From NCBI GenBank assembly GCA_946807835.1, contig OX327704.1, positions 9,734,001-9,798,000 of the forward strand: DNA of 64,000 bases. Direction: 5' to 3'. This document shows positions 45,054 to 56,167 of this stretch, in pieces; the first letter of the stretch is position 1; each line of letters begins with the position of its first letter. Below the pieces are notes generated by a model. It was not told the DNA's origin. It did no database searches and worked only from the letters and a program-made list of their open reading frames with translations. A program made the translations under genes and the position numbers. The DNA comes from Ailanthus altissimus. Taxonomy: Eukaryota > Streptophyta > Magnoliopsida > Sapindales > Simaroubaceae.

Positions 45054-46942
45054 ATAGAGACTTCAATTGGTTGTAATTAGGGCATTAAAATAAAATTGGC
45101 TTGATTTTGATGCAATTGGAACAAGAAATTAAGAAAAGAAATGTGTTGGAACATAGGGTGAAATTCTGCCACTTTAGGGAAGTTGGGGATTGAGTTGTCT
45201 TTTGGTTGAATTGTGATGTATAAATGGTGTCTTATGTAAATTGAATGTATATGGTTGATGGAAAAATTAAAAATAAAGAAAATGGGACATAATTGTCCAT
45301 TTTGGAAAGGTAAAGGGCAATTATATCCAACTAATGTTATAAGGTGTTAAGAAATTTTCAGGGCGTCGGATGGTGATTTATATAAGATTGAATGGCTCCG
45401 TAAATAAAAATCAGAAAGTAGTATCCATCTAGGCTTTGTATGCCAATTAGGGCATTTAGTAGTTAAATGAGATTCTAGCATTCGATTTTGTTCTAAATGT
45501 CATTTATGGCATGTAGGTGAAGAAACCCGAGAGCGGTAATGGGAGCAGAAATCTGGAGCGAAATTGAGCTCGAAGCGGTTGTGAGTGAAAATCTGTCATT
45601 TCTTTTATCTTTCGTTTATTATGTTTTCGCATAATGAAATGTATGTTTTATGTGCTTTTAATTCATAAACATGATTTATGATCTTGATAAATATCCATAG
45701 ATATGCTTTTACATGTTCGGTTTAAGAAACAGCTTTAAAATTACTACATCTGTTTCAAATGCCATTGGTACTCTCAGATTATAGTTGTGGTGATTGTATT
45801 AGACTCGGCTGGTATATCTCGTACACATGGGCAGGTTATGAGGGGTGTGTCACTAACTCTAGAATGTCAGGATGTGGAGTCATGTGAGTCGCTCTATGTG
45901 TACGGGGTATTGTCTCGCTATATGTATGCGATGTAGAATTTCGCTGCATAGCCAGTGAGATGTCTTGATGATGTCACTGTGAATGATGCTAGTTAAGGCA
46001 CCTTGTGACCTACTCACGTGTGCGGTGCTAGTTGAGATGCTGTGTGAGTATAGAGCTTTAGGGTTACCATTGGTATAGTTTAGAAAGAAAATGGCCGAGC
46101 AAGGACTTTGATAGTTTTTGATTTACCGATTGCATATTATGCGTTTATATGCACATGCTAGTTATTATATTGTATAGATTTTGGATATTGTTTTTCATAG
46201 ATGTAAATAAAATCCGTTCAGCAAGATTTCAGCAGCATATGATGTTTACAATTAGAAACATAAGTTATGCATGTCTTTAAGAATTTAATATTTATGTGGA
46301 ATTTTATTTTTATTCGAAATCTTAAATGCACTCACTGAGCTCCTTTAGCTCACTCGTTTGTATTTTATATTGTCTATCCCTTTTCAGGTGCAGGCCTTAG
46401 TGCGCAAGTCGCTGATTCTCCTACGACTCATTAGTGGCCCAGTCAGAGAATATTTTGTAAATGTAAATGTGCTAAATAACACTATTTTTGCTTTATGCAT
46501 AGTAGTTATATGCATGTGTATTTGTACGTATGTTTTGGACAAACACGAAGAGATTTCGATATTTTGATGATCGTTTCACTTCTTTATCAGTATTCTAGTT
46601 TTATGATTATAATGAAATTATTAAGTTGTGTTGGATTTGGTTTGGAAAGGACCGGAGGTCTTTTTTGATAGTATTTAGAAGTGTTTGAAATAGAAGTGCA
46701 ATTTCTTTGCAAGTTTTATATTGAATTTCTCGAAAAACAGAGGAAACTCTGGCCCTTTTTTTTAATTTAACAAGCTATTTTCACGTATATTTTAAAATTT
46801 TCTCAATAATAGTAAGAACTAAAAAGGGGTTTGCCTCGCGGAATTTCTCAACTTACCTAGTTATATTCTAAGGAACTTCCGTCGGGGTGCCTGACAAAGC
46901 CGCTGAGATCTACTATAGAGGGTCTCAGGCCGGGTCCTGTCA
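45054..46942 (+). mobile_element. Chromovirus LTR, right arm, 5'-truncated
   Basis: Plus-oriented copy of the 2.78-kb LTR, lacking its first 870 bp or so. It begins 'agagacttcaattgg', which corresponds to about 42138 in the left arm and about 62865 in the third copy, and ends GGGTCCTGTCA. To its right copia-3 LTR sequence starts directly at 46943. With 40230-43008 it forms a large inverted repeat. Frame 46358-46567 is incidental. Confidence 0.82.
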
Positions 46943-47416
46943 TCACTCAGTGATAACTCAAAAGATACAACACATGAATGTATGTTCATTACCTGCTTAG
47001 GATTACGATCAATCAAGCTTATTAAAGCTTTTGTGAATTAAGATCTACAACATTTAGTTAACCATATCGAAATTCACAGTAGTCCTGTTCAATGTATCAA
47101 ATACACTAGTTTTTCTACTCGAAGTCTCTACTTTGATGATCAAGGTAAATCATCCACTATAAGAAGCAGAAAAACTACAGTCTTACATAATGAAATGCCA
47201 TTTTTCATTTATGGTATTAAACTAGATTTAATTTATAAGAAACCTGTGATCTATACCCTCTGTATTAGCGTCATATGCCTAATAAATAGATCCCATACTT
47301 TATAAATATGGGCTCATCAATGTATGCTCAATTATATAAATGAATAAACTTTTATTAATCAAATAAAATATTATTTCACATGCTTTAAAGGCATAAAGAA
47401 CATTATATGTCTAACA
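46943..47416 (-). mobile_element. copia-3 3' LTR, truncated
   Basis: First 474 bp of the copia-3 LTR, ending on the plus strand with TATGTCTAACA (element start TGTTAGACATA). It matches 53715-54191 of the intact 5' LTR closely, including 'actcaaaagatacaacacat' and 'gatcaatcaagcttattaaa'. It stops exactly at the chromovirus LTR end, so about 880 bp are missing. Confidence 0.87.
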
Positions 47417-48570
47417 ATCTCCCATTTGCCCTAAATCATGTCGAGTAACTATTGAACCCCAATATTATTCATATGAGTTTCAAAACTCTTTACTGGCAAT
47501 GACTTAGGCAAATGGATCTACTAGATTATCTATTTACGTAATCTTAGATACCATGACCTCACCATTTTGCACAAAACGCCCTTACCAAACATGATTTTCT
47601 CTCAATGTGTTTTTTTCTCTTGTGGTATTTGGTTCCTTAGACTTTGCTACTGCCCATGCTATTATCTTAATAAAGAATAATAGGCATCTAAGTGCTAGGT
47701 ACCATCTTAAGCTCTATAAAGAACTTCCGAAGCTATATAGCCTATTTTGTAGCTTCAAATGGAACTACATATTCAGCTTCTATGGTAAAGTCTATAATAC
47801 ATGATTGTTTTATACTCCTCCAATTTATAGCTCCACCACTTAAAGTGACCATATATCTTGAGAAAGATCCGAGTATCCTATGTTATTAGAATTCTGAATC
47901 TGTATACCCAATAGGTATAAGATTCTCACTGAAATAAACAAGCATATAATCTTTTGTTCTCTGAAGGTACTTGACTATATGCTTTACCACAGTCTAGTGT
48001 TCTAGTTCTGGATTAAATTGATATCCACCAACCATTCAAACTACATAACAGACATCTGGTCTAGTATATGACATTTCATACATGAGACTTCCCCTTACTA
48101 ATGCATAAGGAATACTTCTCATCCAATCTATCTCTTTAGTTGTCTTAGGAAACTGACACTTGGATAGATCAATTACATATCTAATGGAAAACAATCCCTT
48201 TTGGAATTATACATAGCAAACTTGATCAGAATTTTCTTAATATACTCAATCTGGGATAAGCCTAATATCTTTAACTTGAGATCCCTTAATACTTTGGTTC
48301 TAAAGATGTTATTGGCTTCTTCTAGATTATTCATATCAAAAAAGTTAGATAACTATATTTTATCTGATAATAATGCTCCTATATCAATTACAATGAGTAG
48401 TATATCATTTAACATACAGGACTAGAAAAATCACCAATCCTCTATCTATCTTTTTGTAAACATAAGGTTCATCGGGATTTTAATCAAAACTAAATGATTT
48501 GATTGCATAATCATATCTGATGTTCCATGATCTAGATGCTTATTTAAGCCCATAGATAGATTTTTGCAGT
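47417..48570 (-). pseudogene. copia-3 PPT, RNase H and RT C-terminal remnants
   Basis: 47417-47435 complements to a PPT (GGCAAATGGGAGAT) next to the 3' LTR. The rest is stop-rich on the minus strand but still shows KLQKSIYGLK near 48555, FFDMNNLEEANNIF-like text near 48300-48330, and LGLSQIEYIKKIL near 48230-48260, all from copia RT/RNase H. The catalytic Y-V-D-D box near 48410 is lost: TATGTT is followed by AAATGAT, so the frame shifts after Y-V. Plus frames at 47607-48425 are antisense to this. Confidence 0.7.
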
Positions 48571-48984
48571 TTACAAACCATATGCTCTTAGCCTATAGCT
48601 ATAAAACCATCTAGTTGTATCATATAAATACTTTTTTTCAAGATTGTCATTAAGAAAGGCAGTCTTGAAGTCCATTTTCCAAATCTCATACTCAAGATTT
48701 GCGGCAATGGATAAGAGAATTCTAATAGACTTAAGCATGACTACTGACGAAAAGGTCTTCTCATAATCAATACATTCTTTATGAGTGTACTCTTTAGCAA
48801 CAAGCCTAGCTTTGAAGGTTTCCACATTTCCATCTACCCCTCTCTTTCTCTTGTAAACCCATTTACACCCTATGGGTTTTATCCTTTCAGGTTTCTCTAT
48901 AAGTTCCCAGATTTTATTGGAATACATGGAATCCATTTCTAATTTCATAGCTTTATACCAATGGTTTGAATCTTTATCAACCAC
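48571..48984 (-). pseudogene. copia-3 reverse transcriptase N-terminal half
   Basis: A 137-codon open frame. It contains HWYKAMKLEMDSMYSNKIWE, PIGCKWVYKRKRGVDGN, ETFKARLVAKEYTHKECIDY, LKSIRILLSIAANLEYEIW and MDFKTAFLNDNLEK, the standard order of the copia RT. In active relatives KTAFL is preceded by a catalytic-site aspartate (here MDFKTAFLN, Asp kept). The C-terminus ends out of frame before the Y-V-D-D region. Confidence 0.88.
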
Positions 48985-49048
48985 TGTTTTATCATAACTA
49001 GTAGGATCTAGTTCATGATCATTAGAGATTACCTGAAATGACTTCTAA

Positions 49049-49645
49049 TTAACATGGACCTAGTTGGACATCTAATAATCCTCCCACTATAACGAAGTAC
49101 CGGTGGTTGTTGTTCTGCATCTGCTCTGGTTGGTTATTATGATCTGGATTGGGAATTAATTCATTAACTCTATCAATCACAATATTAGAGTTCCCAGATA
49201 ACTCATAAAGAATTATCTTACTCCTAGGCTTGAAGTCTTTCATATAGTCTTGTTCAAAAAACATTGCATTAGTGCTAACTAATACTTTCTTATCTTGAGA
49301 ATTATAGAAAAGACTTCCTTTTGTTCTTTTAGGATAGCCAATAAACAGGCAAACTTCTGACTTAGATTCCAACTTATCTGTCTTCCCTTTTAGCACATGT
49401 GCTGGACAACCCCATATATGTATATGATGTAAACTTAGTTTACGTCTTATCCATATTTCTTAAGGTGTTTTAGGGACTGACTTAGATGGAAATAAGTTAA
49501 GAAGATACATGGTTGTTTCTAAGGCATAACCCCAAAACGAGATGGGTAAAGTTGAATAACTCATCATTGACCTCATCATTTCAAGAGGAATTCTATTTCT
49601 CCTTTCTGCTATACCATTTAGATAGGGTGACCCTGGTGCAGTCAA
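49049..49645 (-). pseudogene. copia-3 integrase C-terminal part
   Basis: Two open pieces. 49460-49645 reads MTAPGSPYLNGIAERRNRIP and SFWGYALETTMYLLNLFPSK, with the core glutamate (AERRNR) kept. 49049-49396 reads KSEVCLFIGYPKRTKGSLFY and KVLVSTNAMFFEQDYM, the post-core integrase region, then a polar linker toward RT. 49646-50144 is the frame-broken integrase core. A TAG in 'H*TAPGSP' context and a second near 49400 break continuity. Confidence 0.82.
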
Positions 49646-50144
49646 CTAGGATAATATCTCATTGTCTAACAAATAGGTATTGAGCTCAGTGTAATGGTAT
49701 TCGTCACCTCAATCAGATCAAAGTGACTTTATGTGTTATTCTAATTGCCTTTCCACTTCTGCCTGAAACTCTTTGAATTTATCAAACGCATCCGACTTAT
49801 GGCATATTAGGTACACATAACCAAATCTAGAACAATTATCAATGAAAGTGATGAAATATTCATAATCTCTCTTAGCTTGTGTGCTCATGGGCCTATACAC
49901 GTCAGAGTGCACTAATTTTAACGTTTTAATAGCTCTATTACCTTTAGCATTAAAAGGTCTTCTGGTTATTTTACCTTCTATACATGATTCGCGACTGGTA
50001 ATGGTTCAATAGCTAATGAACTCAAAGGTCCATCTTTGACCAGTCTTTGGATCTTATCTAGACTAATATGATCAAGACGTAGATGCCATAAATACGTTTG
50101 ATTAGTGGGAGTCACTTTAATTCCTCTTATGGTGATTAGATTCA
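49646..50144 (-). pseudogene. copia-3 integrase core and GAG-pre-integrase, broken
   Basis: No open frame over 60 codons, but by position and in pieces this is the HHCC/core region. The complement near 49860-50000 encodes text such as KTYRPMSTQAKRDYEYFITF and DNCSRFGYVYLICHKSDAFD. These correspond to the central D-containing part of the copia integrase. Confidence 0.6.
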
Positions 50145-50333
50145 TTATTCAATTGTGTCATACAGTGAGTTGATTTTAGGATATATGCAGTATAGATTTT
50201 TAACTAGTGTACCAGAACATATAAATAACTTATTTCTTTTGAACACCATAGTTGAGTCAAATATAATAGAATAACCAAATTTATTCAAATAATTAACTGA
50301 AATCAAATTACATTTAAGTCCTGGTATTAACAA
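50145..50333 (-). pseudogene. copia-3 protease C-terminal piece
   Basis: A 62-codon piece with LIPGLKCNLISVNYLNKFGY, the well-conserved 'P-x-L-x-x-N-L-I-S-V' block at the end of the copia protease. The D-S-G active site should lie near 50500, where the complement reads CLNRRFWSH-like broken text; 50334-50608 is frame-broken. Confidence 0.78.
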
Positions 50334-50608
50334 ACAATCATCTAATACTAAAGTCCTAAAATCATCAAAATAAAGTTGAACAACTCCAACTGCCTTGGCT
50401 GCAATAGTTGCACCATTTCCTAACCTCAGATTAATCTCTTCTTCATTGAGTTATTTGGTTTCCTGGAACCCTTGCAATAAATTGCAAATATGATTAGTGG
50501 CTCCAAAATCTACTATTCAGGAATCAGTAGAATCAACCACTAAATATGTCTCAATGAAAAGAATTTTACCAAAAGGTGAAGCTATCCTTTTAGTTATTGA
50601 AAACTTAA

Positions 50609-51016
50609 CTAAATAATAGTTTCTCTTCCAATGCTCTTTAATGTCACATTGGAAACACTTTTCTTTGGGCTATCCACTACCTTTTTATGAATTTGCACAA
50701 ATCTTGAATTAGATGCTTTCTTTGGCTTATTCTTCTTCTTCATCTTCTTACTACTCTTTCCTCTATAATTGAGACTAAAAGATGAAGATGGGCCCTTAGT
50801 CAATTAACTATTGTAAGCATTTATTTCATTTAGAGGTGCATTTTCATTAGGTATTTGAGTGCATTTATCAATCAAGACATATTTGTACTTTTCAACTGTG
50901 AGTTCAATATCTAAGTTCCTTTCCCAATTTACATAATTGTTCCTGGTTAACTTGTTTTGGTTTAGGACGGATGCTAATGGGATGAATGAAGACATAATTC
51001 TGAAAAATAAATTCAT
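50609..51016 (-). pseudogene. copia-3 gag, internally deleted
   Basis: 50804-51016 begins MSSFIPLASVLNQNKLTRNN and contains NWERNLDIELTVEKYKYVL, the N-terminal gag segment. After about 70 codons the sequence jumps directly to TKGPSSSFSLNYRGKSSKK and the lysine-rich region before the zinc knuckle (50609-50803). The roughly 150-200 codon UBN2 core normally between these is missing. The knuckle near 50630 keeps only part of its cysteines (KCFQCDIK-like text). Confidence 0.78.
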
Positions 51017-52820
51017 ACATAACTATACATTATCTGATAGCATATGAAACTTTTGCATGAATGCATGAAATGCATTTATGTAGAGCTCTTTAACTATATT
51101 ATGTATCGGTAATCTAATTTTCATTCAAAATACGCCTCTGTATGGTGGTCGTATCTGTCATAAATCAGATTAGTACCATACTAATTTATTATTATTATCT
51201 AAATATCTCATATTTAATAATAATAAACTAACAATTCTTTAGCCCTTAGATTTAATTGACAAGAACTCCGTATGGAGGATATCAATCAACCTAAGTTGAG
51301 TGTATAACCATTATTTCAATCCTTTATATTTTCCAATTAAAAAAGTCACTGTAGGGTAGTCAATTTCGCAAGAGTTCTATATTGGATCTTATCCTTTAGG
51401 GAAGTCCTATCTAGTAACCAGTTCTAATTAATACCCTCTGTAGGGAGCTCATAAGATTTGAGGTAAGGCATTAATCTACATTACTATAAGACTAATAATG
51501 GAGGCCATGGGCTTTATGCCTAAAGCCCTCTCTTACTCAATATTTTAATTCTTAGAGTTTTTAATTAATTTATAAAATGAAGTTCTACTCATTAATATCT
51601 AATTTTATTTTCATAAAATAATTAATAAGGCCACGTCAAATAATAAATTAATATAATATTAAAATTATGACAATAATCTTATCCTAATCTCATTAGAACA
51701 TTAATGTCATACAATATGATGTATTTTATGCATGGACATGTGAATGGGGCACCCTTAATCTATATGACATGTTATTCATCCAATCAATTAACTAGATAAA
51801 TAAATAACCCATAATTCATGGTTTTTCCTAGGAAGAAAAACATTAAAATTAAGTCTAAATTCTTCAAAGTCTTCTTTGAAGTCAACTTGGGCTCTTCCAT
51901 AATGTTACCTCCTCTTGCTTATCTTCTTTTATGGGCTTAAATTTTGGCTTTCTTAATTTTCTTTGGTCCACTTATTTTTAAAATAAATTGGGCTTATTTT
52001 AGGCTTTAAAATGTTTTTGGGCCTTCTTAAAAAAATTTAAATAAAAATATTTTAAAACTCAATAATTTTAATAAAATAGCCCAAATAAAATTTTATAAAA
52101 TTGAACCAAAATTAAAAGAAGATTGGACCAACTTTAAATTTACAAATACTCAAAATTTAGTCCAAAAATAAATTTGGGTTAAATGTGAGACTGTATTGTA
52201 AATTTCTCAAAGCTATCTAGTCAAACTTTAATTATCCAAAATTAAAGGGGGCTGGGTGAAAATATTAATTTTGTTAGGGCCTATTTACAAAATTAACAAA
52301 CTTTTAAGGATGTATTTATACAGAATGCAAACTTCTTGACTAGAAACAAAAATTTTATTAACAAAGAAGGGCTTATGTGATATATTCCAATGAAAACCCT
52401 ATTTCCACATATTTCAGACAGCATAGCCACCACCCACTCTTTCTTTTTTCTTTTCTTTTCTTTTTTTTTACGTTTTCTTTCTTTTTTTTCTTTTTTATTA
52501 TTACAACCAAAATAATAAAATACATATTTTTTAATTACAAAGAAAAACTCTAAGCTATTTATTTGGCTTACAAAGAAATCTAAAGAATCACCAAGAATTA
52601 ATATAACCAAGAGAGGAAATTGTGATACAATTTCATCATCCTCTCTTGTTACAATTCCAAAAAAAAAAATACAAACAAATATCTAACCATAAATTATTGG
52701 ACATAACCATTTATCACTTAATTAATAAAAATAACAATATAGATCAGTATGCAATTGGTGCCACAATAAACAATTACTACCATACACAAAATAAATTATA
52801 TATGTAATATGAAACATGGT
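51017..52820 (-). mobile_element. copia-3 5' leader
   Basis: A 1.8-kb non-coding leader between gag and PBS, unusually long for copia. It contains a pyrimidine-rich tract on the plus strand at 52438-52500 (purine-rich as the element). Short phrases such as 'ccctctgtagggagctc' (near 51435) and 'ctccgtatggaggat' (near 51265) recur with drift, so a small degenerate repeat may be present. The frames at 52293-52610 and 52622-52807 are low-complexity or AT-rich and are not genes. Confidence 0.7.
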
Positions 52821-52835
52821 GGCTCTAATACTAAT
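52821..52835 (-). other. copia-3 primer-binding site
   Basis: The complement of ggctctaatactaat is ATTAGTATTAGAGCC, two changes from the copia consensus TGGTATCAGAGCC with its usual AT spacer. It abuts the LTR end at 52836. Confidence 0.85.
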
Positions 52836-54191
52836 TGTTGATTTGTAAAATAAAATTTTTTCTGTTTATATAAAAATAAACGCAGCGAAAGTCAGATCGT
52901 CTTATTCATAATTATATGTATAGGGATAAAAGATTAACTCAATTTCTTGCTATGGCAGATCTTGAATTACTGGCTGCAATCTTCTCTACTATTCTCAATC
53001 TTCATACTCAACGTGTGTGGGCGCATGGATCTTACTAAATTCTTTTCCCATATAAGAATACGTAAAAGAACTTTTCTCTGTATGGTTGTGGTCTATTTTT
53101 CTTATTACATACCTCTCATATATATAGGGATCTCCTTTAGGTATTTAGAATTTGATTAGGATTTGAGCTAGTAGAAGGATTGCATGACCCATAGGCTTCC
53201 TAGCTCCAACTTAAAAGGCCTAGTTCTTATTATCTCATAATACACCAATTCTTCTAAGTTAACCCCAGGCTATTCTATTAAAAGCCAATGGTTGTACTCT
53301 AGTAACTCATGTTATAAAATAAAAGCTCATTGAATTAAAACTCCTTTTAATTAAATTGGGCTTGGTCTTTAAACTAATAATAACCACTTAATTGACTCTC
53401 TAATTGATGTCCATAATTAAAGTTAGACCTTGAAAAAATGTCTTACCTCTTTAATTACTAATTTACCCCTAAGTCACTGAATGCTCTAATAATCATTTTT
53501 TAATATATCTATATTTGTAAACAAATTTACAAATAAATATTATTATTCAATAAATAATTTATTGAATAAACTGTGGCAATAGATTCTAATGATCAAGTAC
53601 TACAAACAACTTAGGTGGACATTAATTATTAGATTCCATCTTGCAAATACATGTTCCTACGGCCTATAAAATTATATCTCCAAGCTATCGAGGTTTTGAC
53701 CGTTTATATAGATTTCACTCCATAATAACTCAAAAGATACAACACATGAATGTAAGTTTATTAACTGCTCAGGATTAAGATCAATCAAGCTTATTAAAGC
53801 TTTTATGAATTAAGATCTACGACATTTAGTTAACCAGATCGAAATTCACAGTAGTCTTGTTCAGTGTATTATTATATACACTAGTTTTTCTATTCGAAGT
53901 CTCTACTTCGATGATCAAGGTAAATCATTCACTATAAAAAATGGAAAAACTACAACCTTACATAATGAAATGCCCTTTTTCATTAATGGTTGTCAACTAG
54001 ATTTAATTTATAAGGAACTTGTGATCTATACCCTCTGTATTAGCATCATATGCCTAATACATAGATTACATACTTTATAAATATGGGCTCATCAATGTAT
54101 GCTCAATTATATATATGAATAAACTTTTATGAATCAAATATTATGTTATTTCACATGCTTTAAGGGCATAAATAACATTATATGTCTAACA
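52836..54191 (-). mobile_element. copia-3 5' LTR
   Basis: Complete 1356-bp LTR, TGTTGATTTG to GTCTAACA on the plus strand (element start TGTTAGACATA, end AATCAACA). Bounded by the PBS on the left and copia-4 LTR sequence on the right (first flank bases CCTTG). The other flank needed to prove a TSD is lost, because the 3' LTR is truncated. No frame inside is supported. Confidence 0.88.
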
Positions 54192-54345
54192 CCTTGGACA
54201 TAGGCAAGTTGCCGAACCATGTAATTTTGTGTGTTCTTCTTCTACCCTTTCTTTCTTTATTTTCTTAATTACTTGTTATGCACTATTTGCTTGGGTGATA
54301 TTGCTTATTTGTATACTTTCGCTTCAACAAACTGGTTTTAGATCC
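54192..54345 (+). mobile_element. copia-4 5' LTR end and PBS
   Basis: The last 138 bp of a plus-strand copia LTR, ending CTTCAACA at 54329, followed by a PBS-like 'aactggttttagatcc' (54330-54345; decayed from TTGGTATCAGAGCC). It matches the 3' LTR near 58970-59040 ('ccgaaccaygtaattttgtgtg'). The rest of the 5' LTR was separated by the copia-3 insertion and is no longer in place. Confidence 0.8.
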
Positions 54346-54360
54346 AGGTTTTAAGCAGAC

Positions 54361-54945
54361 ACGGCCACACCCAAGTATGAGGTAGAGAAATTCAACGGTA
54401 CGAATGACTTCAATCTGTAGAAGATGAAGGTAAAGGCGTTGTTGGTGAGCCAAAGGCTAGGCTCGACATTAAAGGAGACTGTAGCTCTATCTAGTGATTA
54501 AGAAAAGACACCAAAGTCATTTAAAGCTAAAGCAGAAAGAAAGGATATTCAAAAAAGAGCTCATAGCACAATCGTTCTATCATTGAGTAATAGAGTACTA
54601 AGGGAAGTAGCATGTGAGATGACGGCAATTAGTCTTTAGAAGAAGTTTGACTCTCTTTATATGCGAAAATTGTTAGCCAACAGATTGCATATAAAGAAGA
54701 AGTTGTATCAATTGTTCATATTAAAGGGGACGCCGATGAAAAATCATATAGACGCCTTCAATAAAATCATTCTTGATCTTGAATCTATTAACATCAAGAT
54801 AGAAAATGAAGATAGAGCAATTATCCTGCTGAGTTTACTCCCCAAGAGTTATGAAAGCTTTGTTGATACACTACTCTACGGTAGAGAGAGTTTAACGATG
54901 AGTGATATGAAATCATCATTAAACTCAAAGTTATTAAGGAAGTAG
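54361..54945 (+). pseudogene. copia-4 gag
   Basis: Starts around 54376 with KYEVEKFNGTNDFN and then a stop where relatives have tryptophan (TAG in 'NL*KMKVKALL'). The open piece 54661-54945 gives LANRLHIKKKLYQLFILKGT, HIDAFNKIILDLESINIKIE and ILLSLLPKSYESFVDTLLYG: the UBN2 gag domain. Several other stops lie between. A minus frame at 54821-55072 is its shadow. Confidence 0.82.
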
Positions 54946-55504
54946 ATCGAGGGTAATGCAGAAAGTTTATCTGTAAAAAGAAGGCCCTCATATAGAGATG
55001 AAAGGAAAAAAAACCCCAAGATCGAAGTCTAGGACTCCTAGGAAGTGCTATTGCTACAAGAAAGAAAGGCACTTCATAAATGACTGTCTTAAGAAAATAG
55101 CATAAGACAAAAAGAAAGCGGATGTTGCGCTTACTTATGATGATAGCTATGATAACACAGAAACACTAGTCGCTACTGATGGTAAGAACACTGAACAATG
55201 GATTATTGATTCTGGTTGTACTTTTCACATGTGCCCACACAAGTTTTGGTTTATAAATTTCTAGCCCATTAGTAGTGGTAAGGTGTTAATGGGTAATGAC
55301 GTTACATGTCAGATGATGGGAATTAGTAGTGTTAAACTTAAGCTACACGATGGGCAAGTGAGAAAGTTGACAGATGCTAGTTATGTTCCTAACCTCAAAA
55401 GGAACTTGATCTCACTAGGGACTTTAGACCAGAATGGGTATTCCATCAAGATCGACAGAGGAGTTTTGAGAGTGTTGAAGGGTTCCATGGTGATAATGAA
55501 ATAA
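54946..55504 (+). pseudogene. copia-4 zinc knuckle and aspartic protease
   Basis: CYYCKKERHFINDC (about 55049-55090) is an intact CCHC knuckle. The protease active site follows as QWIIDSGCTFHMCP (about 55198-55240) with the D-S-G kept. The open piece 55283-55504 ends in YVPNLKRNLISLGTLDQNGY, the conserved protease end, and runs toward GAG-pre-integrase. A stop occurs between the active site and this piece, and another at 55502. Confidence 0.85.
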
Positions 55505-55525
55505 GAGAAGCGCAAAGGCATTTAT

Positions 55526-56167
55526 GTGCTTAAAGGTGAAGTCATGAGTGGTTCTGCATTATTTTTTGTAGATGATGAGAGTATGCAAACCAACTTATGG
55601 CATCTTAGACTGGCATACCTAGGCGAGAGAAACCTGAAGGAGTTCTTTAGTCAAAAGACATTTAGTGAGGATAAGTTCCAGCCCTTGGAGTTTTATGAGC
55701 ATTGTGTGCTTGGAAAAGCATATAGGGTGAGGTTTAGTACCAGTGAGCACAAGACTAAGGGAAATTTTGACTACATACACTCAAATCTGTATGGACCAGC
55801 TCAGACAGCTACTCGTGGTGGTGCTAAGTATTTTCTCAGTTTAATTTATAACTAACTAAGGAAGTTATGAGTCTATGTATTAAAGAGCAAGGATTAAATG
55901 TTTGATGTATTCAAAACTTGGAAGGCTCTTGTTGAGAATCAGACTGGCAAAATGGTGAAGAGGTTGAGAACTGACAATAACCTCGAATTTTGTAATAGAG
56001 AGTTTGATAGGTTTTGTGCCAAGCATGGGATTGCAAGGCATAGAACAGTAAGATCAACACCACAGCAGAATGGTATAGCTGAGATGATGAATAGGACCTA
56101 CTTGAAAGGGTTAGATGCATACTTACCAATGCAAAGATATCCAAGGTATTTTGGGGAGAAGTTGTAG
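55526..56167 (+). pseudogene. copia-4 GAG-pre-integrase and integrase core
   Basis: 55526-55855 contains NLWHLRLAYLGERNLKEF (zinc-finger His region; the second His is Y), then FDYIHSNLYGPAQTATRGGA. The first catalytic aspartate of the D-D-E triad, in H-S-D in relatives, is N (AAT). 55898-56167 has VKRLRTDNNLEFCN (second Asp kept, following G changed) and TPQQNGIAEMMNRT (Glu kept). A stop and frameshift at 55853-55900 separate the two. Confidence 0.85.

Noticed and set aside
52293..52610. 105-codon minus frame with a lysine/glutamate-rich run
   Set aside because: Low-complexity translation of the pyrimidine tract at 52438-52500 in the copia-3 leader.
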